Shown here in pieces: positions 56,875 through 64,000 of a DNA stretch of 64,000 nt (the stretch's first letter is position 1; each line of letters opens with the position of its first letter). Source of the stretch: Paenibacillus pabuli. GTDB taxonomy: Bacteria; Bacillota; Bacilli; Paenibacillales; Paenibacillaceae. Both the position numbers and the translations under genes were made by a program. The DNA is taken from assembly GCF_023101145.1 (NCBI RefSeq), contig NZ_CP073714.1:6076001-6140000 (forward strand), read 5' to 3'. Under the pieces are notes generated by a model. It was not told the DNA's origin, searched no databases, and saw only the letters and a list, made by a program, of their open reading frames with translations.

Positions 56875-59800
56875 TTACTTCACCTTAACTGTGATCTTGT
56901 CTGTGCTGGTGACACCAGCTGCGTTGAGTAACTCAGCCCGGTACGTATACGTGCCCGAAGTGCGCCCAGTCAGCGAAGTGACAGCGCTTTGCGCATTAGG
57001 CGTAACCGCATTGAGTACTTGGGTGTCGATCAACTTATCATTTTCGTAGAGGCGGTACTCAGTAGCATTAGTTCCCCACCACAGGTTCATAGTAACCTTA
57101 TAATTGCCGTCGCCATCCCAGTTATCCTGAGAGAGAACTGCCTTGCCTGGCGAAGCATTGGTAACCCGGACTGTCAACGTCTGACTACGCGTAGTCCCCT
57201 TGTCATTCGTTAACTCGGCTACGTACGTATAAGTGCCATTGGTTTTACCTGTGATCTTCGTTTGCGCAAATTGTGCCAAAGGTGCGTTGTATGTCAGCTT
57301 CTGCGTGTCGATCAGAACCCCGTCCTCATAAAGCTTGTAGCTGGTGGCGTTCTCACCCCACCACAGGTTCATGGATACGGTATATGATCCTTCAAGAAGG
57401 CCATTAACACCCCCGTTATTGTGAGACAACACAGGTGTTCCAGGTGCTTTGACAGCTGGAGTTTCCGGCTCAGTCTCTTTGGATTTCAAACTTAGCGCCG
57501 TGGTGGCCTTACCTGAAAGTCCCTGTTGGTCTTTAACCGTAAGTTCAAGGTCATATTCACCCGCTTGGATGCTCTCCAAAGGAAGACTGAAGCTGCCATC
57601 AGGCTGTACTTCAAAGTTACCCTCCTTGTAATTCAAACCATCCTCTTTTTTCACGACATATGTTGCTTCCAAAGAAGCCGCCGGATCAAACTCAATGTTC
57701 CAGCCATCTCTAAGTGCTGGAGCGACACGGAAATACAAATCCTCTACGCTACCGTTAATGACAACAGCTTCATCTTGCTTAAATTCCAACTTTTCTGGTG
57801 CTGTGACACTCGGACCTTCTTTTTTCACCAAAAATGGAGAAGTATCTTCCTTATAGGTTTTGCCATCAACACCGATTGTAGTAATGTCAACCGTGTAAAG
57901 ACCATCTGGAATCGTCGTTACCTCATCGGTAGTATAATCTGCATACTGTCCATCCCAAGCCAGATTATATCTTGTGTTGGCAGCAAAATTGTAGTAGTTG
58001 CCAAAAATAGACCCAATATATCCATCTCCATAATAGCCCCCATCCGGGTTAAGGCCATCGAAGATCTCAATCAGAGCAAAATTCATGGGATTGTAGAATT
58101 CCATAGCTACATTAAGAGTATCCAGTGTACCATCAGACTTCAATGGATAATGGAACGGGTTCTTCTCTGTCCCTTTTACGGTCTCAATGTATTTAACGCC
58201 TGCCAGTGTAAGGTTGAAATGAGCGACATATGGCACAGTAAATGTGTCCGTTCCATTAGAAAACTGGAGGTATCCCTGCGCTTCTGTTGAAGCAGTTACC
58301 CCTTTTGGAACTGTAATGGTAACCTGCAGCTCTTCCTCACCATTCAGTGTAAAAGAGCTCTTGTCCACCGCTACCGATACGCCAGGTACCGTACGTGTTG
58401 GATTTACGTTTACTGTATAATTTCCACCGTTGCCATTCAGCGACTCCACTTTGATCGTTTTGCTGACGGTTTTTTCGTCCGTGCTCAGGAAATTCCCAAA
58501 ATTGACGCTACCTGTAACATTAGGTTTCTCGACAGTCACGCCATTCTCTGTGTATTTCGTTACATCCAATACTTTAACAAATGCAGCAGGATCAATTGTG
58601 TTCACTGCTTGAATACGTCCTGCACCTTGATCAAACACATCATATTTGGTTGTGTCAAGCACTTTACCATTGTTCATGAGTGCAACTTTAATATCAAAAG
58701 GTGTCCAGTCACTGTGCTTCTCAATCAACAGGGCAACCAGTCCAGCAACATGAGGTGTGGCCATGCTTGTACCTGATTTACGATCATAAGCCTGTGAATA
58801 ATCCGCTTCTGGTTCGTCCTTGCCATAGGCAGGAACAGTAGACAAGATGCTGGTACCCGGTGCAACCACATCCGGTTTGATATCCAGAGTTACCTTGGCT
58901 GGTCCGCGGGAACTGGATGGATTCATTTCATCGCCAGCCGTCTGACCTTTAATGAAGTCACTAAAGCTCACTTCAACATTTTGATCGGCGTCCAGCTCTG
59001 CTTTGATACTTTCTCCATCTTCCTTCGACATGCTCAAGGTTGGAATGAGTTCAAAATTATCTCCCAAACTCACTCCAATCGGACCTGGAATATTGTTATA
59101 TACGATAACAGCCACTGCACCCGCAGCTTTCGCATTGGCTACTTTCTCCACAAATGCCAGTTCACCACGCTGTACAAAAGCCACTTTGCCTGTAAAATCC
59201 TTGCCTTCAAAATCCGTTGGTTTACCCAAGCCTGCGAATACGAGCTCATATTGACCCGTCAAAATAGATTCCGGATCTGCTGAGAGGTTCCAGCCCATCA
59301 CATCCAGGCGATACACCGATTCGGTAACAGCCAGTGGATTTGGCTCCGTTTCAGTTGGAGCAACAGCAGGCTCTTCCTGATCAGGTGCAACCTCTGGAGA
59401 TGTTTCGATTGGCGCAGAAGGCGAGGCTGGTTGAGAACTCTCTTCGGATTGGCTGTCTTCCACATCCATAACAGCAGTATTGGTAGACACTGACTCAGAC
59501 AAAGCAGCTTCATTGGTTGATGCAGCTTCTTCACCTGTCGCACTTACCTCGGAAGCTGATACAGATGAATCATCATCCGGTGTGGTTGATGGTTCACCTT
59601 GAGCCGGAACTTCAGGAGTATCCGTTCCCGGTGCTGTTCCCAGTTCAGGAGATGGATCAACTTCTGGGACAGGCTGTTCTTCAGGAAGCGTACCTTCACC
59701 TTGCCCACCAATCCAGAAATGAGTGTTGGCTGTAATGGTTTGGCTAGGCCCTGTGGAGTTACCTACAGTGATTGCCATAGCCGATGCTCCTGGAGAACCC

Positions 59801-60894
59801 AATGTATAACGATTCGGGCCATCATTACCACTTGCCACAACTGCAGTCACGCCAGAAAGCATGGCATTATTAAGTGCAACTGAAGTGATATAGCTAGGAT
59901 CATTGGCAGCGTTACCCAACGAGAGATTGATTACGTCCATGCCATCGGCAACGGAACGGTCAATTCCACCAAGCACCCATGAAGTTTGACCACTTCCGTA
60001 GGGCCCAAGAACACGATATGCATAAATATCGGCTTCAGGAGCAACCCCGACAATCCCGTAATCTCCAGCTTCACGAGCAGCAATGGTACCGGCTACGTGA
60101 GTACCATGGGATGTGTAATAGGCGCTTCCATTGGCATTAAATTCAGGTGCGCCAGAACCTTTCCATTCTTCACGTGTTGTTTCATAAGGGTCATCGTCAT
60201 TTCCAACGAAATCCCATCCACCTTTGTAGGCGTCTTGCAAATTAGGATGCTCATAATCAATTCCTGTATCAATAACACCCACTTTGATGCCTTTTCCTTT
60301 GTATCCCAGATTCCATACTTCAGGGGCGCCAATAAATGGTGCGGTATCTTTCATATAAGGATTCACTTCATCTGTATCCGGGGCTACGGTGATTTCAAGG
60401 TCAGGGTATACACTGACAACACCCGGTATGCGAAGTAACTGTCCCAATTGGTTGCCCTTAAGTTCGATGGCTACACCATTCAGGGCATATGCATACTTTT
60501 CTAACACTTCATGTTTGATTTTATTCTGAGTGAGGCTATGTACAAATGACTGTTGTTGTTGCTCGACCTGAGTCACAGCCTTTGTTTCCATAGAGGAGGT
60601 AAAAGATTTTCCTGAGAGGGTAGATTCACCTTGCGCAACAGCAACTGGCTTATTGGAGAGCTCAACAATGACTCTTGTTTTCTCTCCCCCAAGACCTTCC
60701 AGACTCTTGTCCAAAAATGGATCTGCTGCAAGCTTTCCTTCACGCTGGGCAAGAATTTCTCTCCATTGTGTGGCTTCGGCCTTGCTTAGCGAGTTCTCAA
60801 GCTGAACGTCTGCAGGAGCGGCTCCGGCCGCTGGCATGATAATAGAAAAAGTCATTAGAATACTTAACAATATGGATATCCATCGTTTATTCAA
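56875..60894 (-). CDS. large secreted subtilisin-family (S8) protease, Vpr-like
   Basis: A 1339-residue exported protease. Order: signal peptide (1-25, ending AGA|AP), inhibitor I9-type propeptide (about 70-170), S8 domain with the triad Asp209 (VGVIDTGID), His263 (SHGTHVAG) and Ser710 (SGTSMATPH), interrupted by a PA domain (about 540-650), then C-terminal beta domains and two tandem Fn3-like repeats (about 1150-1240 and 1245-1335), each with NLWWG.NAT.Y.LYE. A roughly 120-residue acidic Pro/Glu/Ser/Thr-rich linker (about 402-523) is inserted before the PA domain. Architecture resembles B. subtilis Vpr plus extra repeats. No sortase, SLH or LysM anchor is present. TTG 60892-60894 with AAGGAGGGG 7 nt upstream is the likely start. 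Confidence 0.9.
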   Translation of the reverse strand: MNKRWISILLSILMTFSIIMPAAGAAPADVQLENSLSKAEATQWREILAQREGKLAADPFLDKSLEGLGGEKTRVIVELSNKPVAVAQGESTLSGKSFTSSMETKAVTQVEQQQQSFVHSLTQNKIKHEVLEKYAYALNGVAIELKGNQLGQLLRIPGVVSVYPDLEITVAPDTDEVNPYMKDTAPFIGAPEVWNLGYKGKGIKVGVIDTGIDYEHPNLQDAYKGGWDFVGNDDDPYETTREEWKGSGAPEFNANGSAYYTSHGTHVAGTIAAREAGDYGIVGVAPEADIYAYRVLGPYGSGQTSWVLGGIDRSVADGMDVINLSLGNAANDPSYITSVALNNAMLSGVTAVVASGNDGPNRYTLGSPGASAMAITVGNSTGPSQTITANTHFWIGGQGEGTLPEEQPVPEVDPSPELGTAPGTDTPEVPAQGEPSTTPDDDSSVSASEVSATGEEAASTNEAALSESVSTNTAVMDVEDSQSEESSQPASPSAPIETSPEVAPDQEEPAVAPTETEPNPLAVTESVYRLDVMGWNLSADPESILTGQYELVFAGLGKPTDFEGKDFTGKVAFVQRGELAFVEKVANAKAAGAVAVIVYNNIPGPIGVSLGDNFELIPTLSMSKEDGESIKAELDADQNVEVSFSDFIKGQTAGDEMNPSSSRGPAKVTLDIKPDVVAPGTSILSTVPAYGKDEPEADYSQAYDRKSGTSMATPHVAGLVALLIEKHSDWTPFDIKVALMNNGKVLDTTKYDVFDQGAGRIQAVNTIDPAAFVKVLDVTKYTENGVTVEKPNVTGSVNFGNFLSTDEKTVSKTIKVESLNGNGGNYTVNVNPTRTVPGVSVAVDKSSFTLNGEEELQVTITVPKGVTASTEAQGYLQFSNGTDTFTVPYVAHFNLTLAGVKYIETVKGTEKNPFHYPLKSDGTLDTLNVAMEFYNPMNFALIEIFDGLNPDGGYYGDGYIGSIFGNYYNFAANTRYNLAWDGQYADYTTDEVTTIPDGLYTVDITTIGVDGKTYKEDTSPFLVKKEGPSVTAPEKLEFKQDEAVVINGSVEDLYFRVAPALRDGWNIEFDPAASLEATYVVKKEDGLNYKEGNFEVQPDGSFSLPLESIQAGEYDLELTVKDQQGLSGKATTALSLKSKETEPETPAVKAPGTPVLSHNNGGVNGLLEGSYTVSMNLWWGENATSYKLYEDGVLIDTQKLTYNAPLAQFAQTKITGKTNGTYTYVAELTNDKGTTRSQTLTVRVTNASPGKAVLSQDNWDGDGNYKVTMNLWWGTNATEYRLYENDKLIDTQVLNAVTPNAQSAVTSLTGRTSGTYTYRAELLNAAGVTSTDKITVKVK

Positions 60895-61161
60895 GGCTAT
60901 GCCCCTCCTTCTCAATATGAAAGCACCTCACCAATCGCTTGGGTCCTGCTATGACAAGCACTGCAATACCTGTGACAACTCACCGCCCTATCCGCAAGAA
61001 GATTGACCCTTGGTAAATTATTCTACTAAAATAACATATTTTCCTTCAAATAAATTACAAATATGATATAAAAATTACTTATATGGTTCTTGAGTCGGAG
61101 AAAAGTCCGAAATTATATTTATTTGTCGATTAAAAATTTCAAATTATAAATGCATCCTAGG
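60895..61161. other. AT-rich intergenic stretch upstream of the protease
   Basis: This region holds the ribosome binding site of the protease gene and presumably its promoter, but the AT-rich sequence offers several weak matches and no clear one. No ORF, RNA gene or operator was recognised. Confidence 0.5.
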
Positions 61162-61206
61162 AGAAAAGGCCGGGAGCCTCTTCCCCTTGAAGAGATTCCC
61201 AGCCTG
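61162..61206 (-). terminator. terminator after the methyltransferase gene
   Basis: A strong GC-rich hairpin (GGCTGGGA.TCTCTTC with GAAGAG..TCCCGGCC, about 61168-61205) followed by TTTTCTCC on the minus strand, about 70 bp after the stop. Confidence 0.8.
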
Positions 61207-61275
61207 TATGTGATCGATGGAATGCATAAAAAAAATTAATTTAATTCTTTTAACAAAGAAATATCATTTGATTAT

Positions 61276-62049
61276 TTAACAATCCGGCTTCACAGCTTCA
61301 ATCCGAAGACGCTTATAATCGGCATAGATGGCATCTTCTTTCCAGAGCTTCGGCACAACGATTTTGCTAGTTTCACGACAGATTTCCTGGATCTGTTCCT
61401 GATTCAAGCCATCAAAATAGTCTCCTCCAAAATGGGACAACCAGCCCTCTATACCCTGTTCACGATCCGCCAGTCTGGTAGGACGGTCATAGTGGTAGGC
61501 CTGTCGCACCAGAAATCCGCATTGTTCCAAAATATTGCTATATTGCCCGATCGTCGGGAAATACCAAGGGTTGCGCTCTGATCCACGAATGCCAGTATGT
61601 CGTTCAAACACTTCCTCTAGTGCATCTACTATGATCTGCACATTTCCTTTGCCTCCGAATTCTGCCACAAAGCGTCCTCCTGGCTTCAATGACTTCCATA
61701 TACTATCCACTACAAGTCGTGGGCTTCGCATCCAATGCAAAGCTGCATTGGAAAAGACGGCATCATAGAGTTTGTTCGTCGAAAACTGATGGCCGTCCCC
61801 CTCCATGAACTCGATATCGGGAAACTTCTCTCTTGCACGTCGAATCATGTCCAGCGATGCGTCCATGCCCACCACTTCTGCCTGCGCTGCAGAAATTTCG
61901 TACGTTAAGTCTCCCGTCCCGCAGCCCAAGTCAAGGATGTACTCCCCTTTTTGAGGTTGAAGCCATGAGATTAAACTTTTACCGTAACCCGATACAAAAG
62001 CCAGTTTGTTATCATACTCATTCGCTTGCCATTGATTAATCGATTGCAT
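61276..62049 (-). CDS. class I SAM-dependent methyltransferase, Tam-like
   Basis: A 257-residue cytosolic methyltransferase. The SAM-binding motif I is LDLGCGTGDLTYEI (about 38-51), the acidic motif II residue is in VVGMDAS, and motif post-II FSNAALHWM is characteristic of the trans-aconitate 2-methyltransferase group, which is a plausible but unproven assignment. The frame opens at 62085 with several ATGs; the one at 62047-62049 is preceded by GGTGGT and gives the usual N terminus (MQSINQWQANEYD). It is monocistronic inside the tRNA-Arg flanked segment. Confidence 0.8.
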   Translation of the reverse strand: MQSINQWQANEYDNKLAFVSGYGKSLISWLQPQKGEYILDLGCGTGDLTYEISAAQAEVVGMDASLDMIRRAREKFPDIEFMEGDGHQFSTNKLYDAVFSNAALHWMRSPRLVVDSIWKSLKPGGRFVAEFGGKGNVQIIVDALEEVFERHTGIRGSERNPWYFPTIGQYSNILEQCGFLVRQAYHYDRPTRLADREQGIEGWLSHFGGDYFDGLNQEQIQEICRETSKIVVPKLWKEDAIYADYKRLRIEAVKPDC

Positions 62050-62163
62050 GGATACCACCATCGCTTTCATGATTGATATCTTCATTGTGGCACAAGACGG
62101 CTTATTATTTAAATATATAAATTCTATACATCTGATAGGTTATGCCTATATATTATTCACAAC

Positions 62164-62361
62164 CTCCGACGAACCATGGGGGTTCTTATCCCCTGTACGC
62201 AAAAAAGCTTCCCGAAGGAAGCTTTTTCTGACGTCCCAGGAGGGATACTCTCCTTACAGTCGAGACTGCGAAGTATTCCTTACGATGCTTATGCTCCGAC
62301 GAACCATGGGGGTTCTCATCCCTTGTACGCAAAAAAGCTTCCCGAGGGAAGCTTTTTCTAA

Positions 62362-62376
<15 letters not shown>
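62164..62376 (-). repeat. tandem direct repeat at the right arm (tRNA tail plus terminator, twice)
   Basis: An 83-bp sequence occurs twice in direct order, 62164-62246 and 62294-62376, offset 130 bp, with 4 mismatches. Each copy has, on the minus strand, a tRNA-Arg 3' end (ATCCCTCCTGGGACGT), an AAGCTTCC/GGAAGCTT terminator and a GAACCCCC...GGTTCGTCGGAG block. Only the 62294 copy is attached to a complete tRNA; the other follows 47 unrelated bases. With the left side there are at least five such tail copies around the segment. Confidence 0.9.
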
Positions 62377-62435
<59 letters not shown>

Positions 62436-62601
62436 AAATATGTATAATAAAAAATACCGCGCTATTACTATTATACTCTCATTTCTATATTTTTCAATAG
62501 TTTTATAAAAAAATTAATAACTGCATCATTCCGCAATATTTGAACGTATTATTTTCATACTCAGCACAGATACAGAATATGAATGCATTAGGCAGGCAAT
62601 A

Positions 62602-62629
62602 TTGATTGTATTAAGTTCAGGTGTATATA
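62602..62629 (+). promoter_or_regulatory. candidate promoter of the small membrane protein gene
   Basis: TTGATT (62602-62607), a 16-nt spacer and TATATA (62624-62629) on the plus strand, about 90 nt upstream of the ATG. The rest of 62436-62720 is AT-rich with no gene seen. Confidence 0.4.
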
Positions 62630-62720
62630 GAAATGGGTTGGACACATATTCATGACGAGGCTTGCTGGGTAATCATTTGCATACATACATTTACTGAACC
62701 CAATAAAGGAGAGAAACATT

Positions 62721-63013
62721 ATGAGACAGCTTTTATCAGCATTATCCTATTTTAGTATTTTCTTTGCCCCGTTCCTGTTTCCCATTATTATTTGGATTGT
62801 GGCCAAAGACAACTATATTGAGGGACATGCTAAACGGCCTTATTTTCGCATATTTTTCCGTTTCTTGCGGCAATCCCGCTGCTTTATTTCTTCGTTACAG
62901 CCCACAGCCTGGGTTCCGCAGTCGGATTTGTAATTCTGTTTTTTATCATTTATGCCTTAAGTTTTGTGTACAATATCGTCAAAGGTATTCAAGTGCTGCG
63001 TGAATATGCCTGA
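62721..63013 (+). pseudogene. DUF4870-like small membrane protein with a frameshift
   Basis: ATG 62721 with AAAGGAGAG upstream opens a frame encoding MRQLLSALSYFSIFFAPFLF...GHAKR, the start of a DUF4870/Tic20-like membrane protein of about 97 residues. At about 62835-62838 (CGG before CCTTATTTT) the reading must shift by one base to continue as ALFSHIFPFLAAIPLLYFFVTAHSLG and end VKGIQVLREYA at TGA 63011-63013. One missing G explains it. Without the shift the frame runs on as 70 unrelated-looking residues. It is either a recent inactivation or a base-call error. Confidence 0.8.
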
Positions 63014-63071
63014 CCGTAAGCTCTATAAGGGCGCAGGCATTGTCAGAAATTATGTTAAATGAAAAATTCAA

Positions 63072-63101
63072 AAACCCGCCTTTCGAAAGAAGGGCGGGTT
63101 T
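63072..63101. terminator. bidirectional terminator
   Basis: A 13-bp stem (63072-63084 with 63089-63101, one G-T pair) and a GAAA loop. Minus strand runs into T5, plus strand into TTTCT. It serves both the plus-strand small membrane gene and the minus-strand 42-residue ORF. Confidence 0.85.
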
Positions 63102-63112
63102 CTGCATTCCGG

Positions 63113-63241
63113 TTACTTGTTTCCCTTAAGCCACGGATTTTTCTGGGCAGGACGCTTGCTGTTAATGGCGAGCACTTCCTCGGCAAACTCGGTATGATGC
63201 GCATAAAGGTTCCCTTTGTTTTTCTTGAACTTGGAAGCCAT
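63113..63241 (-). CDS. 42-residue basic protein, unrecognised
   Basis: A short ORF that begins MASKFKKNKGN and ends NPWLKGNK, start ATG 63239-63241, stop TAA 63113-63115. It has a strong ribosome binding site (GGGAGGTGA, 5-6 nt before ATG) and its own terminator 12 bp after the stop, so it looks like a real gene. The protein is basic at both ends with an acidic TEFAEEVL centre. Its size and charge resemble minor small acid-soluble spore proteins or YfhD-like peptides, but I cannot assign a family. Confidence 0.75.
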   Translation of the reverse strand: MASKFKKNKGNLYAHHTEFAEEVLAINSKRPAQKNPWLKGNK

Positions 63242-63332
63242 TGCTATCACCTCCCCGGAACTTGCATTTAGTATGACTCAGGATCATTTGGCTTATCCTT
63301 TTCTGCTCTCACCATTTGTTGGAACACTCCTC

Positions 63333-63689
63333 TTAAGCCTGCCCCACCAAATAGCGTTGAAGTGTCGGCCCCAGCAATCCAAAAGCAAGTAACTCACTCT
63401 GAAATCGGGCTTTATCTTCTCCAGCTGTAATGCCTTCACTGTTCTCAAATGCCGTTTCCGTAGCATCTTCAAACGCCGTGTGCATATTGTTATTGTACCA
63501 ATCCAGGACTGCATCCGAATGATTGCGTACAATTCGAACGACTTCAAGTGAATTCCCTGGCTGGGTAGCTGCAACGTATACAAGCAAAGACGGATCACCC
63601 GTATTTCCAGGTTGTACCTCAACTTCTGCACAAGACATTCCATCCACTTCAGTTAATCTGCGTATTTTGGCATCCTGAATGGCATACAT
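63333..63689 (-). CDS. unrecognised small protein
   Basis: A 118-residue soluble protein with AAAGGAGCG upstream of the ATG. The first 60 residues look like a beta-rich domain (EVEVQPGNTGDPSLLVYVAATQPGNSLEVVRIVRN), and the rest is helical and acidic. No motif is recognised. It lies 25 bp downstream of the next gene on the same strand and is probably co-transcribed with it. Confidence 0.65.
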   Translation of the reverse strand: MYAIQDAKIRRLTEVDGMSCAEVEVQPGNTGDPSLLVYVAATQPGNSLEVVRIVRNHSDAVLDWYNNNMHTAFEDATETAFENSEGITAGEDKARFQSELLAFGLLGPTLQRYLVGQA

Positions 63690-63714
63690 TTGTTATCGCG
63701 CTCCTTTGTCCATT

Positions 63715-64000
63715 TCATGTACTTTGTTCAATCTGGTATCGGGTCTCCGGTGTTCCCAAACGATAAATCTCCTGATACACCTGCTGTAACACACCTTCAT
63801 ATGCTCGGTTTACAGACTCTTCCGGAGAATCCGGCCAAGGGAATACCATTCCTGGAAAGGCCTCTTCCTCTTTTTCCTGCATCAGATTAAGCAACCCCAG
63901 TAATTGTTCCGCCTCCTGAGGCGTCGCCTGAATAACCCATTCATACGACGTTGCGTGTTGGTCTGGAATAACGGAGCGCCCCATGACAGATACATAATAG
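63715..64000 (-). CDS. unrecognised protein, 5' end outside the window
   Basis: The frame contains an ATG at 63984 but stays open to the window edge (reading YYVSV before that ATG), and no ribosome binding site is visible in the last 16 bases, so the gene probably starts beyond 64000. The visible part has about 90-95 residues, soluble, with a helical acidic segment (PQEAEQLLGLLNLMQEKEEEAF). Function unknown; it is paired with the gene at 63333. Confidence 0.6.
   Translation of the reverse strand, partial: YYVSVMGRSVIPDQHATSYEWVIQATPQEAEQLLGLLNLMQEKEEEAFPGMVFPWPDSPEESVNRAYEGVLQQVYQEIYRLGTPETRYQIEQST

Noticed and set aside
63059..63271. 70-codon ORF on the plus strand
   Set aside because: It is antisense to the 42-residue gene at 63113-63241, begins inside the terminator region and has no ribosome binding site.

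Overview
The window comes from a spore-forming, low-to-moderate GC Firmicute, most likely Paenibacillus or a close relative. The gene order follows the Bacillus subtilis cluster ysoA-tig-clpX-lonB-lonA-ysxC-hemAXCDBL-spoVID-valS-folC-spoIIB-maf-radC-mreBCD-minCD-spoIVFA-spoIVFB-rplU-prp-rpmA-spo0B-obg-pheB-pheA. It departs from that order by adding genes: rng, clpP, ispG, murC, a CobA-HemD fusion, a precorrin-2 dehydrogenase and a pseudouridine synthase. Species assignment is inference from gene content and order; no database was searched.

Layout. 1-3360 holds the 5' half of a 23S gene, a tRNA-less spacer and a complete 16S gene, all on the minus strand, with a clear promoter at 3528-3556. 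3.8-11.5 kb holds a LysM spore-coat type protein, ilvE, and hom-thrC-thrB-pheA with the ACT-domain regulator pheB. 11.7-31.8 kb is the growth, division and sporulation core: obg, spo0B, rpmA-prp-rplU with an L21 leader, rng, spoIVFB-spoIVFA, minD-minC, mreDCB, radC, maf, a spoIIB-like SPOR protein, murC, folC and T-box-controlled valS. 31.9-42.4 kb holds spoVID and a haem/sirohaem operon running from hemA to hemL. 42.7-54.6 kb holds an unknown conserved-looking protein and the protein-quality genes engB, lonA, lonB, clpX, clpP and tig, with ispG among them and a YsoA-position protein at the end. Nearly everything is on the minus strand together with the rRNA, which suggests that minus is the leading strand here.

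54.85-62.44 kb is different. Two identical-anticodon tRNA-Arg(TCT) genes face each other as the arms of a roughly 200-bp inverted repeat. Between them lie an MFS transporter on the plus strand, a very large secreted subtilisin-type protease and a methyltransferase. The flanks carry extra truncated tRNA-3'-end/terminator copies and a small array of hyphenated palindromes (TAACG-N11-CGTTA) at regular spacing. This is the most unusual part of the window. The right edge holds a frameshifted small membrane protein, a 42-residue ORF with a strong ribosome binding site, and two unrecognised small proteins.

How the genes fit together: amino-acid supply (homoserine, threonine, phenylalanine, branched chain), cell-shape and septum placement, mother-cell/forespore signalling (Spo0B, SpoIVFA/FB, LonB with a SigF-like promoter, SpoVID, the LysM coat protein), tetrapyrrole synthesis, and ATP-dependent proteolysis with trigger factor. 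Many starts were moved from the longest ORF to a GTG, TTG or internal ATG preceded by a good Shine-Dalgarno sequence; one gene (53679-54614) appears to start at ATT.
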